Positions 44,190 to 53,314 of a stretch of 64,000 nucleotides of DNA are shown one piece after another. Numbering within the stretch: the stretch's first letter is position 1; each line of letters begins with the position of its first letter. The position numbers were made by a program, and so were the translations under genes. The stretch comes from Thiorhodococcus minor (lineage in GTDB: Bacteria > Pseudomonadota > Gammaproteobacteria > Chromatiales > Chromatiaceae), in NCBI RefSeq assembly GCF_010820565.1, contig NZ_JAAIJQ010000015.1:1-64000 (forward strand), written 5' to 3'. The notes under the pieces were generated by a model that saw only the letters and a program-made list of their open reading frames with translations, was not told the origin of the DNA and did no database searches.

Positions 44190-44325
44190 CCTGCTCGGTC
44201 CAACAAGCCTTTCTTCGGCACGTCCTACGAATCGGTCCTGCGGTCGGGCGTCCCGTCAGGTCGAAATTTCGTGATGCTGCACCGACCTCGTCACGGGTGG
44301 AAGCAATTTGGACGGGCATGAGCGC

Positions 44326-45927
44326 ATGAGCGAGCAGAGGCTGAGGCAGGTCTATGCCTATCATTTCGACAGCAAGCACCGGCCGGAGCGCTATGCACCA
44401 GGACCCGGAGGCCTGGATTGGGCCACGCAGCCGGACCCCTTTCGGACATTCGAGGATGTGCCGCGGATCCGGCTGCCGCTGCCGACACAGGCAGGTCCGG
44501 CATTCGCGGATGTGCGCGCTGGCCGCCGGCCTGAGGCGGCAAGGGTCGATCTCGGGCATCTGGCCGCCTTGCTTCGGTTGTCGATGGGGCTCTCCGCCTG
44601 GAAGGCTTACGGGGACGCGCGCTGGGCATTGCGCTGCAACCCGTCCAGCGGCAATTTGCATCCGACCGAGTGCTACCTCGTCACCGGCGGCTGCCTGGGC
44701 GTGCCCGGCGGTGTCTATCACTACCACAGTCACGATCATTGTCTGGAAGAGCGTGCGAGCGAGCTGACCGAGCCCGCCGCGGCGGCGGAGCCGGCGGGCC
44801 TAGTCATCGCGCTGACGAGCGTCCACTGGCGAGAGGCGTGGAAATACGGTCTGCGCGCCTATCGCTACTGTCAGCACGACGTCGGCCACGCACTGGCCGC
44901 TATCGGCTACGCGGCGGCAACGCTGGGCTGGTCCGTCGAGCCGCTGGATTGGCCGGATGCCGCCTTGGCGGCCCGTCTGGGCATCGATCGCGCTGCCGAC
45001 TTCGATCCGCAGGAGCTCGAAGCCCCGGACTTGGCTGTCTGGATTGGGAAAGGGCCTCCGCGCCATGCCGAGATCGAGGCCTTGCTGAATCGGCCAAGAT
45101 CCTATGCGGGCCGAGCGCGCCCCTTGAGCCCAGATCACGTCGATTGGCCGGGGATCCATCTGGTCCACCAGGCCTGTGAGCGCGACTCGCCGCGGCCCGT
45201 AGAGCTTGCTGAGGCGGCACCGCTCCCGCCGCTCGTGGATAGGGAGGGCGGGCAGGGCGCGGCGGCACTCATTCGCCAGCGGCGGAGCGCCGTCGCCTTC
45301 GACGGGAGGAGCGCCATGACCCGCGATGCCTGGCTGAGTATTCTGGATGCGCTGCTGCCGAGGGCGGGCGTGCCGCCCTTCGATGCCTGGCCCCGAGCGC
45401 CGCGTGTGAGCCTGATCCTCTTCGTCCACCGGGTGAGCGGCGTCACCCCTGGACTCTACGCCCTGGTTAGGTCGCCCGAGCACCTCGACCGCTTGCGGAA
45501 GAGTCTTCGGCCCGACTGGCTGTGGTCTGTTCCGGATGAGGTGCCGGCGCATCTTGGTCTCTACCGCTTGGTCGATGGGGATGCATGCGACGCGGCGCGA
45601 GCCCTGTCATGCCACCAAGCCATCGCGGGCGATAGCTGCTTCGCCGTGGCCATGCTCGCGGATTTCGATGTCGCACTGGCTGACGGGGCCTGGCGGTATC
45701 GCGAGCTCTTCTGGGAGTGCGGGAGCATCGGGCAGGCGCTCTATCTCGAAGCCGAGGCCGCCGGGCTGCGGGGGACAGGGATCGGCTGCTTCTTCGACGA
45801 TGCGGTGCACGCGCTCCTGGGTATCCAAGACACCCGCTGGCAATCGCTCTATCACTTTACGGTCGGTGCCCCGGTCGAGGATGTCCGCCTGCGGACGGAG
45901 CCGCCCTATGCGCACCTGGGTAATTGA
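44326..45927 (+). CDS. SagB/ThcOx-family double nitroreductase-fold oxidoreductase
   Basis: ATG at 44326 gives a 533-residue protein with two nitroreductase-like halves. The first (about 60-250) has the FMN-binding RCNPSSGNLHPTECY; the second (about 290-510) has RRSAVAFDG and ELFWECGSIGQALYLEAE with LRGTGIGCFFDD. SagB-type enzymes oxidise azoline rings in peptide natural products, but stand-alone family members occur in many sulfur bacteria with unknown roles. No cyclodehydratase or precursor peptide gene is near. Confidence 0.8.
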   Translation: MSEQRLRQVYAYHFDSKHRPERYAPGPGGLDWATQPDPFRTFEDVPRIRLPLPTQAGPAFADVRAGRRPEAARVDLGHLAALLRLSMGLSAWKAYGDARWALRCNPSSGNLHPTECYLVTGGCLGVPGGVYHYHSHDHCLEERASELTEPAAAAEPAGLVIALTSVHWREAWKYGLRAYRYCQHDVGHALAAIGYAAATLGWSVEPLDWPDAALAARLGIDRAADFDPQELEAPDLAVWIGKGPPRHAEIEALLNRPRSYAGRARPLSPDHVDWPGIHLVHQACERDSPRPVELAEAAPLPPLVDREGGQGAAALIRQRRSAVAFDGRSAMTRDAWLSILDALLPRAGVPPFDAWPRAPRVSLILFVHRVSGVTPGLYALVRSPEHLDRLRKSLRPDWLWSVPDEVPAHLGLYRLVDGDACDAARALSCHQAIAGDSCFAVAMLADFDVALADGAWRYRELFWECGSIGQALYLEAEAAGLRGTGIGCFFDDAVHALLGIQDTRWQSLYHFTVGAPVEDVRLRTEPPYAHLGN

Positions 45928-46102
45928 GGCCATGCGCATGAGGGGCGCGGTTGAGCCGCGCGGTGCACAAGAGTCGCAAAGGCTTTCGAGACATTGCGGT
46001 GTCGATCTTGCCCACCCGGCGGTGTAAGCCGCAGATTCGCCAAGCCTTTGTCTTTCTTCGCGTCCTTTGAGCCTTTGCGGTTCAAATCTCCGATGCTGCC
46101 GC

Positions 46103-46939
46103 TCAGCGGCCGAGGGCGGCCATGACGTGCTCGTAGTGCGCGATCGTCTCCTCGGGCGGCACCTCGAAAATCTTGACCGCGCGCGGGAAGCGCCGGTCGA
46201 TGCGCTGGAGCGCCTCGCGCCAGTCCATCCCTTGCATGAAGTCGTCCTCAATCTCGTCCGTGGCCTCGCTGGGTCGCGTAAAGGGCCGGTGCTGGTCGGC
46301 GAGCTCCCGGTTGGCGTGCAGGTGGAAGTGAAGCTGTGCGCCGCGCCGAGCCTGCGCCTCGAGAAAGCTCAGCCATTCCAGTAGCGACGCGGAGGACCAG
46401 ACCTTTGCGTGCCCGATGTCGCAGCACAGGTGGGGCGGAGATCCGCCTGAGGTCTCGAGTGCCTCGAGCAGCGCCCGGTAGAAGTCGAGATCGTGAAAGG
46501 TGTTCTCGATGTGCAGGCGCAAGCCGTATTCGGAGGCCAGGGTCTCGGCGAAGCAGAGGTCTTCGCTGAGCTCCTTCCAGAGGCGCTCGCGCAGCGACTG
46601 GCGCGCGGTCATGGGGTAATTGCCGAGGTGGGTGACGACCAAGGCCGCGCCGAGCTCGGCGGCGATGCCGAGCTGTGCGCGCAGGGGCGACTCCCGGTGG
46701 CGGATTCCGAGCAGACTGAGCTGGCGGTGATTCAGGTGGGCCGCGATCGGCGCCCTGCTCTGCGGTAGCTGTGCGCCGAGCAGCGCGAGCGCCTGAGCAT
46801 CCTCGAAATAGAGTCCGACCTCGATGGGCGCGCCGCGCGCAAGGGCGTGGTCGACGATGAGCGCGGTCTGGGCGTCGCAGCGGTCGACGATCTTGAATCC
46901 GATCCAGGCAAGGGCCGTCTCGCGGGCGTGGTCAGTGAT
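46103..46939 (-). CDS. Xylose-isomerase-like TIM-barrel protein, start unclear
   Basis: The frame encodes an AP-endonuclease-2/xylose-isomerase-like barrel: KIVDRCDAQ near the start, HLNHRQLSLLG, VVTHLGNYPMTAR, HIENTFHDLDFYR with a metal-binding Glu, CDIGHAKVW and LHFHLHANR. The conserved sequence begins upstream of the first usual start codon, TTG at 46642. Between the in-frame stop at 46982-46984 and 46642 there is no ATG, GTG or TTG. I give ATC at 46939 as a possible start because it overlaps the end of the HAD gene by 8 bp. Translation by coupling, a rare start codon or loss of function are all possible. The substrate is unknown. Confidence 0.6.
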   Translation of the reverse strand: MTDHARETALAWIGFKIVDRCDAQTALIVDHALARGAPIEVGLYFEDAQALALLGAQLPQSRAPIAAHLNHRQLSLLGIRHRESPLRAQLGIAAELGAALVVTHLGNYPMTARQSLRERLWKELSEDLCFAETLASEYGLRLHIENTFHDLDFYRALLEALETSGGSPPHLCCDIGHAKVWSSASLLEWLSFLEAQARRGAQLHFHLHANRELADQHRPFTRPSEATDEIEDDFMQGMDWREALQRIDRRFPRAVKIFEVPPEETIAHYEHVMAALGR

Positions 46940-47726
46940 GCGTGTCCCACCAGGTCGGCAGCTCTGCGATCGAGGGTAGGATCACCATGGGGAGCGGGCT
47001 GTGACTGAGATCCGCAGGCCGGAACTTGCCCGTCTTGACGAGCATGCCGTGGATGCCCAGGGCCTGCGCCCCGCCGATGTCGCTGACCACGTCGTCGCCG
47101 ATCATGCAGGCGGTGCGGGGCGTTGCATTGAGTCGGTCCAGGGCAGCTTCGAAGAAGCCGCGCGCTGGCTTGCCGACTATGGTCGCCTTGACGCCCGTGG
47201 CAAATTCGAGCGCGGCAACGAAGGGGCCAGTGTCCAGCCGGAGCCCATCGCTCGCCTGCCAGTAGCGGGTCATCCCCAGGGCGATCAACAGGGGCTGGGG
47301 GTCCGCCATGAGCCACCGGAAGGCTCGATTCAGGGTGGCGAAGGACCAGCTTTCGCCATAGTCACCGACCACCACGGCCGAGACGGGGGCGGTCGCCCCT
47401 GGCGCAGCAATGGTGAGGTCCGCAAAATCCTCCTTGGTGGCCTCTTGCACGAAGAGGCCCACAGGTCCTTGCGTGTGCGCTTGGAGCCACGCGACGGCGG
47501 CGATCGCTGGTGTCAGGATCTCCTCCGTCGTGACCTCGATGCCCATGCCGGCCAGCTGTTCTGCCAAGGCGCGGCGCGGGCGGGACGTCGTGTTGGTCAC
47601 GAAGAGGTGCGGGATCTTCCGGGCGCGAAGCCAATCGACCGCCTTGCGAGCCCCTTGGATCGGGCGACCCTCCTGATAGAGGACGCCGTCTAGGTCGATC
47701 AACAGAGCGGCGATCTTGTTTGCCAT
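46932..47726 (-). CDS. HAD-superfamily IIA phosphatase
   Basis: The 264-residue protein has the HAD motifs LLIDLDGVLY, FVTNTTSRP, Lys in GKPARGFFEAAL and IGDDVVSDIGGAQ. It fits the IIA subgroup related to phospholysine phosphohistidine pyrophosphate phosphatase (LHPP-like). Length is normal. The next gene starts at or near its stop codon, so the two are probably translated together. Confidence 0.85.
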   Translation of the reverse strand: MANKIAALLIDLDGVLYQEGRPIQGARKAVDWLRARKIPHLFVTNTTSRPRRALAEQLAGMGIEVTTEEILTPAIAAVAWLQAHTQGPVGLFVQEATKEDFADLTIAAPGATAPVSAVVVGDYGESWSFATLNRAFRWLMADPQPLLIALGMTRYWQASDGLRLDTGPFVAALEFATGVKATIVGKPARGFFEAALDRLNATPRTACMIGDDVVSDIGGAQALGIHGMLVKTGKFRPADLSHSPLPMVILPSIAELPTWWDTHH

Positions 47727-47826
47727 CTTCTCCTCCCCTCATCGTCAGGATCCCTGGCGCGGCCGCTATCTTCGCGGCCTTTCGAGCGTCGTTACTGGCC
47801 GCGGATCTCCGTCTTCGGGGCGACGT

Positions 47827-48012
47827 CTAGCGAACCGCCATGACGAGCACGATCACGAAGAGGACGACTGCGCCAAGGGGAAGGATAGCGGCTTGCCAAT
47901 CTCCTTTCTGGGCTTTGGGGCCATGCTCTTGCCAGTGTTTATAGGCCGGCCACAGGTAGAAGAGCATGAGAACGAACACCGCGGCAGCGGCAATCTTGAG
48001 GAACAGCTCCAT
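47827..48012 (-). CDS. Small inner-membrane protein (61 aa)
   Basis: ATG at 48012 is preceded by AAGGAG at seven bases. The protein has two transmembrane segments (about 3-22 and 42-60) around a polar loop with KHWQEHGPKAQKGDW. The function is unknown. It lies downstream of the terminator of the YccA-like gene and so needs its own promoter. Confidence 0.6.
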   Translation of the reverse strand: MELFLKIAAAAVFVLMLFYLWPAYKHWQEHGPKAQKGDWQAAILPLGAVVLFVIVLVMAVR

Positions 48013-48039
48013 TCGCTTCTCCTTGTCGCTGAGCCAGAC

Positions 48040-48070
48040 AAAAAGCGAAACCCCGGCGCGAGGCCGGGGT
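48040..48070 (-). terminator. Terminator of the yccA-like gene
   Basis: On the minus strand ACCCCGGC and GCCGGGGT (48063-48070 and 48050-48057) form an 8-bp stem, followed after five bases by TTTTT (48044-48040). It lies 29 bp past the yccA-like stop codon. Confidence 0.7.
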
Positions 48071-48098
48071 CTTGACTAGGTCGCGGCAGGGGCGTCGA

Positions 48099-48767
48099 TC
48101 AGTCGTCGCCCATGATTCCGAGGATCTGCAACAGGCTGATGAAGATGTTGAAGATGCTCAGATAGATGCCAAAGGTTGCCATGATGTAGTTGGTCTCTTC
48201 GCCCCGCACGATGCGGCTGGTATCGAAGAGGATGAAGCCGCTCATCAGCAGGATGATCGCGGACGAGATGGCCAGCGACAGGGCGGGCATCTGCAGGAAG
48301 ATGTTCGCGATCACGGCAACCAGCACCACCATCATGCCGGCGAAGATGAAGCCGCCCATGAAGCTGAAGTCACGCTTGCTGGAGAGCGCGTAGCCCGACA
48401 GACCCAGGAAGATGGTGGCCGTGCCGCCGAAGGCCAGCGCGATGGTCTGCGGACCGTGGGGCAGCGCCATGTAGATGCTCAGAATTGCGCCCAGCCCGAA
48501 ACCGAGCAGCCCCGTGATCAGGAAGATCACGCCAATGCCGGCAGACGAGTTGGCGGTGCGCGGCAGGACGAAGATGCCCAGGATCATGGCAACAATTACG
48601 GTCGCCATGTAGGCCCAGGGCGGAACGGCGAGCGCCAGCGAGAGCATCGCAGTAAGCGCACTGAATCCCAGGGTCGCCGCCAGCAGCAGATAGGTGTTCT
48701 TGAGGACCTTGTTCGTCGCGGGCGCGGACTGAGCCGTGCGCGTGACGGTGAAGCCAGGATTAGCCAT
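48099..48767 (-). CDS. yccA: YccA / Bax-inhibitor-1 family membrane protein
   Basis: The 222-residue protein has seven hydrophobic helices from about residue 25 and ends with the family signature region GFILFDTSRIVRG, NYIMATFGIYLSIFNIFISLLQILG. YccA modulates the FtsH protease in E. coli. Length and layout are normal. A terminator follows the gene. Confidence 0.9.
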   Translation of the reverse strand: MANPGFTVTRTAQSAPATNKVLKNTYLLLAATLGFSALTAMLSLALAVPPWAYMATVIVAMILGIFVLPRTANSSAGIGVIFLITGLLGFGLGAILSIYMALPHGPQTIALAFGGTATIFLGLSGYALSSKRDFSFMGGFIFAGMMVVLVAVIANIFLQMPALSLAISSAIILLMSGFILFDTSRIVRGEETNYIMATFGIYLSIFNIFISLLQILGIMGDD

Positions 48768-48981
48768 TTGGTCGATTCACTCCTTAGCGTAAGTTAGTGA
48801 TTTTTCATCAATCGCGAGTATTAGGACTCGGTGCCTTTGCTTCAAGTTCCCAAGGATACCTGAGCCGGACTTGCATGCAAGCCGGTTGCAATGTTGGGGA
48901 AATGCCCCTTGTGCGGTATCATCCGCTATTCGAGGCGGGCATCTCGGGCTCGACAGGGCTCAAGACTGGCCGACTCGACCC

Positions 48982-49069
48982 GGAGAGGTGGCTGAGCGGT
49001 CGAAAGCGGCGGTCTTGAAAACCGTTGACTCGCAAGGGTCCGGGGGTTCGAATCCCTCCCTCTCCGCCA
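48982..49069 (+). tRNA. tRNA-Ser (TGA), attachment site of the island
   Basis: The 88-nt cloverleaf has acceptor GGAGAGG with CCTCTCC, anticodon loop CTTGAAA with anticodon TGA, a long variable arm and an encoded CCA. The 3' part from the anticodon loop is repeated at 59344-59399, where the island ends. Confidence 0.95.
49014..49069 (+). repeat. attL: left copy of the 56-bp tRNA-Ser repeat
   Basis: This copy is part of the intact tRNA gene. It matches 59344-59399 at 55 of 56 positions; the difference is C at 49033 against A at 59363. Identity ends at 49013 and 49070. Confidence 0.9.
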
Positions 49070-49127
49070 AGCAAATCAGCGAGTTACGAAATCATGCGAA
49101 ACTCGCGACTCCTGCCAAGGCTCGATT

Positions 49128-49147
49128 CTGAGCCAAATCTGAGCCAA
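49128..49147 (+). repeat. Left arm-type repeats of the island
   Basis: CTGAGCCAAATCTGAGCCAA holds two direct copies of CTGAGCCAA spaced 11 bp apart. The identical 20-bp block recurs at 59205-59224 near the other end. This is the usual design of accessory recombinase or excisionase sites beside an att core. Confidence 0.6.
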
Positions 49148-49322
49148 GACCTTCCGAAAACTGCGCTAGAATGGTGTCGTGTGGTGCTGCTCTGAGCCCA
49201 CACACGACGAAGCCCCGAGGTGCTGAGAACACCGCGAGGCTTCTGACCACGACCAACCTGTTGCAGAGGTTCGGCATGGCTCCATCCGATTGTAGCCGAC
49301 CGGACTTCGGGAGTCCGGTTCA

Positions 49323-50426
49323 ATGGCATCTATCCGCAAGCTGACCGACGGCAGGGCAAAACCCTGGCAGGTCCGCATCACCCGCAAGGGACAAACCCTC
49401 TCACCCGAATACTTCCGCACCAAGACCGAGGCCAAGGACTTCGCCGCCAAGGTCGAGGCCGATTTCAACCATTGGTCCAAGGTGCTCGGCGGAGAGCTGA
49501 AGCGGCATACCCTGGCCGACCTGATCGACCGCTTCATGAATGGCTACCAGAGCAAGGACGCCAGTCTGCCGGCCCGGATGGCTTGGTGGAAAGAACAGTA
49601 TGGCGAGCGCGCCCTGTCCGACTTCACCGACGACACCCTCCGAGATGGCCTAGCACGGCTCGCCGAGGGCGCCGCGAAGCAGGGCGGCAACAAGGTCACG
49701 GAGACCGACCGCAAGCTCTCACCGGCAACCCTGAACCGCTACAAGACCGCGATCGGCGCGCTCTACAAGCACGCGATCGATGCGGGTTGGTACGGCATCA
49801 AGATCAATCCGGCTGCTGGTATCAGGCAGCGCAAGGAGAACAACAGCCGGTTCGGCCGGTGCCTCGAAGACGACGAGCGCGCTCGTCTGCTGGAGGCTTG
49901 CGACCAATCCGCCACCTGGACGGATCTCGGGCTATTCGTCCGGCTCGCCCTGCTGACTGGCGCCCGTCGCGGGGAACTGCTCAATCTCGAATGGCGCAAC
50001 GTAGACCTGAAAGGCGGCTCGATCCTCCTGACCGCCACCAAGAACGGCGATGATCGGCGCGTCCCCCTGCTGGGCGAGGTTCGCGCGCTACTCGAAGCCC
50101 GCGCCAAGATCCGGCGCCTTGATGATCCGCGTATGTTCCCAGGGACCGCCGCCCATCGCGCGCCACCCATCGACAAGGCATGGGATCGCGCCAAGGAAGC
50201 CGCCCAGGTCGAGAACCTGCGGATTCACGATCTTCGCCATAGCTGCGGTTCCTACCTCGCCAAAGCTGGCGCGTCCGCTTTCCAGATCGCCGCCATCCTC
50301 GGGCACCGCTCCGGCCCAGGGCTCACCGCGCGCTATGTCCATCTGGTGGCTGAGGACTCGCGCGAGCTGATGGAGTCGGCATTGAGCGGCAAGATCGGGG
50401 AGCGTCAAGGAGGTGGCCCGTGCTGA
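49323..50426 (+). CDS. int: Tyrosine integrase of the tRNA-Ser island
   Basis: The 367-residue protein has an N-terminal arm-binding region, a SAM-like core-binding domain and the catalytic set Arg in TGARRGELL, HDLRHSCGSYL, His in LGHRSGPG and nucleophile Tyr in ARYVHL. It lies 250 bp inside the left boundary. A near-perfect hairpin at 49211-49245 precedes it and may affect expression. The next gene overlaps its stop by 7 bp. Confidence 0.9.
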   Translation: MASIRKLTDGRAKPWQVRITRKGQTLSPEYFRTKTEAKDFAAKVEADFNHWSKVLGGELKRHTLADLIDRFMNGYQSKDASLPARMAWWKEQYGERALSDFTDDTLRDGLARLAEGAAKQGGNKVTETDRKLSPATLNRYKTAIGALYKHAIDAGWYGIKINPAAGIRQRKENNSRFGRCLEDDERARLLEACDQSATWTDLGLFVRLALLTGARRGELLNLEWRNVDLKGGSILLTATKNGDDRRVPLLGEVRALLEARAKIRRLDDPRMFPGTAAHRAPPIDKAWDRAKEAAQVENLRIHDLRHSCGSYLAKAGASAFQIAAILGHRSGPGLTARYVHLVAEDSRELMESALSGKIGERQGGGPC

Positions 50427-50986
50427 CCGATGTGATGCGGCACCTGTTCGACGCCGTGGAGCCGACGGTCATTGAGGAGTCCGTCCACCAGTCTTTGCGA
50501 GAGATGGAGCTAAACCCCAATCCTTCGACCGGGAGACTGCTTATAGGGTATGCGAGCTGGTACCTGTATCGCGACGCGCCTATGCCGGGAGGATTGCGTC
50601 CGTATATCGCGAGAATTCTTCGGCAATCCTACGACGACCCTGATAACTGCGCGTCCGCAATGGGATTAAGGCGCGCCAAGAAAGGCCGTGGTCTACTGCC
50701 AGAGAGAACGGCTTATACCCGAATCATATTGATGGAGTCGTTAATGGTTGCGCTCTCCCTGAACGAGCATCAAGCATCCTTGGCGGTCGGTAGCGCGTTG
50801 CATTGCGATGATTCAGGATTGCGAAAGCTCCGATCGAAGCATCCTGATTACGTGGAAAACCTGCATCGGATTGCCGAGAAGCTGCACGAGCAGGGCACGC
50901 TCGGGTTGGTGCTTTCGCCGCCACTCTTTGAAATATCCTTCAGCGACCTTGTGAAAAAATGGCGTGAATTGCGTCCTAACGCCTAA
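50420..50986 (+). CDS. Hypothetical island protein (188 aa)
   Basis: GTG at 50420 overlaps the integrase gene. The product is soluble and mostly helical and is not recognised; a segment SLNEHQASLAVGSALHCDD could hold a helix-turn-helix. The gene is somewhat more AT-rich than its neighbours. Coupling to the integrase gene suggests a role in integration, excision or its control, which is inference. Confidence 0.5.
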   Translation: MLTDVMRHLFDAVEPTVIEESVHQSLREMELNPNPSTGRLLIGYASWYLYRDAPMPGGLRPYIARILRQSYDDPDNCASAMGLRRAKKGRGLLPERTAYTRIILMESLMVALSLNEHQASLAVGSALHCDDSGLRKLRSKHPDYVENLHRIAEKLHEQGTLGLVLSPPLFEISFSDLVKKWRELRPNA

Positions 50987-51036
50987 CTGACCACATCTCT
51001 ACCCTGCGTCTCACGATCAACCAGTGAGACGCAGCA

Positions 51037-51303
51037 ATGACACCCTCACCGACTGCCAGCACTCCGCTGGATCTCTCCGACATCGTTCCATTCGCTGATC
51101 TCATTCGAGAATGCGAAAAGAAAGGCATCGCGACCAAAGGACAGCTCACTTGGTGGGCTCGCTATCGGCATGAAAACGGGCTGACATCATCAGGCGCACT
51201 CGTCGAAAAGCGCGCCAACCCGCGCTCCAAGCGTCCCATGCTGTTCGTCGTGCGTCCCCGCTTCATCGACTGGCTGGCCAATGGCCACCAGGCCGCAGCG
51301 TGA
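51037..51303 (+). CDS. Excisionase-like small DNA-binding protein
   Basis: The 88-residue protein has a helix-turn-helix-like stretch (IATKGQLTWWARYRHENGL) followed by SGALVEK and a PRFIDWL end, the pattern of small DNA-binding proteins common near the integrase end of islands. It overlaps no other gene and precedes the Rha-type gene by 17 bp. A role as excisionase or regulator is likely but unproven. Confidence 0.5.
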   Translation: MTPSPTASTPLDLSDIVPFADLIRECEKKGIATKGQLTWWARYRHENGLTSSGALVEKRANPRSKRPMLFVVRPRFIDWLANGHQAAA

Positions 51304-51320
51304 TAGCGGGGAGGCGCGTC

Positions 51321-52067
51321 ATGAAAAACGCACTCCGCACTCGTCCCGCCAATATCATCGAAAACCGGCACAGCAAGCCTATGGTGTCGTCTCTGACGAT
51401 CGCTGATCTCTTCAGCCGTCGTCATGACAGTGTTCTTCGCGCGATTCGTGCTGTGCTCATTGGTAAGTTGGGTCTCCGCATCTGTGCGGAGACATCTCTC
51501 GACGTACAGGGGAAGGAGCGCCCGATCTACTGGCTAGAAGAGCGCGACGCACTAACCGTGATGCCCTTCATTGGCGGCAAGCACGCGATGGATGGCCAGC
51601 GCCAGCTCGTAGACGCCTACTTGGCTTATCGAGACTCCTTCGCCAATCCGCCGCGCCAAGACATTCTCCGGGCCAAGCGCGCCAGCAATCGCCCGATGCT
51701 GGACGCACTCATTGAGGCACGCGAAGAAATCGGCAAGGCGACGGATGAGCGGCACTACATGTGCGAGGCGAAGCTCTGCAACTGGGTCATCACCGGGCGA
51801 TTCGAGGCAATCGACGAGGCGACTCTGAGTAATGTGGACGCCGAACTGCTGGAGCAGGTAAGAGACCGCAACCGCGCGCTCATCCTGGCCGGACTCGATT
51901 ACCAGGAGCGCAAGGCCCGGCTGTCAGCGTTCGCGACAAGGCAACGAACGCGGATGATCCAGGATTCCACAAATGAGAACGCCCGAGGTGCGAACTCGGG
52001 CGCGGAGACTACCAAGCGAAGCGGGCGAAGCGACGACACCATGGTGAGAGGGCATCGTCATGGATGA
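51321..52067 (+). CDS. Rha-family phage regulatory protein
   Basis: ATG at 51321 has GGGAGG six bases upstream. The 248-residue protein shows the Rha pattern in its N-terminal 100 residues: DLFSRRHDSVLRAIR, then ERPIYWLEERDALTVMPFIGGKHA and a YLAYRDSF end, followed by an antirepressor-like C-terminal part. Rha proteins interfere with phage growth or regulate phage genes, which supports a satellite or prophage origin. The next gene overlaps its end by 8 bp. Confidence 0.8.
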   Translation: MKNALRTRPANIIENRHSKPMVSSLTIADLFSRRHDSVLRAIRAVLIGKLGLRICAETSLDVQGKERPIYWLEERDALTVMPFIGGKHAMDGQRQLVDAYLAYRDSFANPPRQDILRAKRASNRPMLDALIEAREEIGKATDERHYMCEAKLCNWVITGRFEAIDEATLSNVDAELLEQVRDRNRALILAGLDYQERKARLSAFATRQRTRMIQDSTNENARGANSGAETTKRSGRSDDTMVRGHRHG

Positions 52068-52980
52068 GCATAGCAGACGCGGCATCCGCCCGCACACCAC
52101 CACGCCGACGACTGAGATACCGGGCACACCCACCCCGATCCCACTGCCCATCGATGGGCTGACCCTGGACCCGGAGATCCAGCAGCGCGCCCAGATGGAT
52201 GATGGGCTGATCGCGGAGTATGCCGAGACCATCGCCGAGTGGATCGCCTCGGCGCCCATCGTCGTCTACTCAGACGCTCACCTCCACCCTGGCGCCGGCA
52301 CCAGCACCCGATGGGTTGCCGACGGGTTCCACCGCGTCGCCGCGCTCCAGCGCATCGGCGCCTATGAAGTCCCGGCGATCCGGTATGACGGCACCCGCCG
52401 AGACGCACTGCTCCATGCCATCGGTGCCAACCGGGCGCATGGGCTCAGGCGCACCCGCGCCGATGTCAGACGCGCGATCGAGACGCTACTCCGCGATCCT
52501 GAGTGGGCTCAGTGGTCGGATCGGCGGATCGCGGAGCAGGCCGGCGCGTCGGATAAGACCGTCGCCGCCGTCCGTCGCGACCTGCCCAGGTGCGGAAATT
52601 CCGCACCTGGAGGCGAGCCCGAGCAGCGCATTGGCGCCGATGGCAAGACCTATCCGGCCCCGCCGCGCCAGCCAGCACCCGCGCACCAGCGGCAAGACGC
52701 GCCCGCCCCAGAGCCCCAGGTCCAGCGGACGGAGCCCGAGCACTCCGCAGACCCGACCCAGGAGCGCGCCCGCTCGACCTCGGCGCCCGCGCCCAAAGAG
52801 CCAACGGCCAAGGATGCCATGCACGCCGCGCATGCCGTGACGGGCGCTCTGACCGCGCTCTATCGCGTCGATAGCGCGCTCCTAGCCTCTGATGCCGAGA
52901 CGCTCATCCGCGAGCTGCACAAGGCTATCGAGCGGCTGACAGCGCGCGTCGAGACCACGGAGGGCGCGACCAATGGCTAA
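52060..52980 (+). CDS. ParB-like N-terminal domain protein
   Basis: The 306-residue protein has a ParB/sulfiredoxin-like domain (about 28-125) with VADGFHRVAAL and GANRAHGLRRT, then a helix-turn-helix (about 135-170: DRRIAEQAGASDKTVAAVRRDL). A long disordered Pro/Ala-rich part (about 185-255) and a short helical tail follow. Such proteins occur in phages and islands and may bind DNA as partition or regulatory factors. It overlaps genes at both ends, so it is part of one tight operon. Confidence 0.7.
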   Translation: MDEHSRRGIRPHTTTPTTEIPGTPTPIPLPIDGLTLDPEIQQRAQMDDGLIAEYAETIAEWIASAPIVVYSDAHLHPGAGTSTRWVADGFHRVAALQRIGAYEVPAIRYDGTRRDALLHAIGANRAHGLRRTRADVRRAIETLLRDPEWAQWSDRRIAEQAGASDKTVAAVRRDLPRCGNSAPGGEPEQRIGADGKTYPAPPRQPAPAHQRQDAPAPEPQVQRTEPEHSADPTQERARSTSAPAPKEPTAKDAMHAAHAVTGALTALYRVDSALLASDAETLIRELHKAIERLTARVETTEGATNG

Positions 52981-53314
52981 GCCCCGCAACTTCTTCTACT
53001 TTCGGGTAATCCCCGGCGATATGGAGCTGCGCACCAAGGGTGTCTCGCGCGATGCCGAACTGATCCTGCATCGGCTCATGCGCGTCTACTTCACGCGCGA
53101 TCGGGAGATTCCGGCGACCCCGGCAAAGATCGCCAACCTCGTAGGTTTCACCGAGGGCGAGGTCCATGATGCATGGGAGGATCTGGCCGAGCTGATCGAC
53201 ATCGGCGGCTCAGAGGTCCGTATCCCGTGGTTTGACGCAGAGGTTGAGGAGGCGCAACGCAGATCCCAGCAGGGCCAGCACGCCGCTAAGCGACGGTGGG
53301 AGGGGCGCCCATGA
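52973..53314 (+). CDS. DUF1376-like replication-associated protein
   Basis: The 113-residue protein starts with NFFYFRVIPGDME and continues in the DUF1376 manner with RLMRVYFTRDREIPATPAKIANL and a WEDLAELI segment; relatives often precede phage replication proteins. The end is basic (AAKRRWEGRP) and shorter than usual. The stop TGA overlaps the ATG of the following short frame. Confidence 0.6.
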   Translation: MAKPRNFFYFRVIPGDMELRTKGVSRDAELILHRLMRVYFTRDREIPATPAKIANLVGFTEGEVHDAWEDLAELIDIGGSEVRIPWFDAEVEEAQRRSQQGQHAAKRRWEGRP

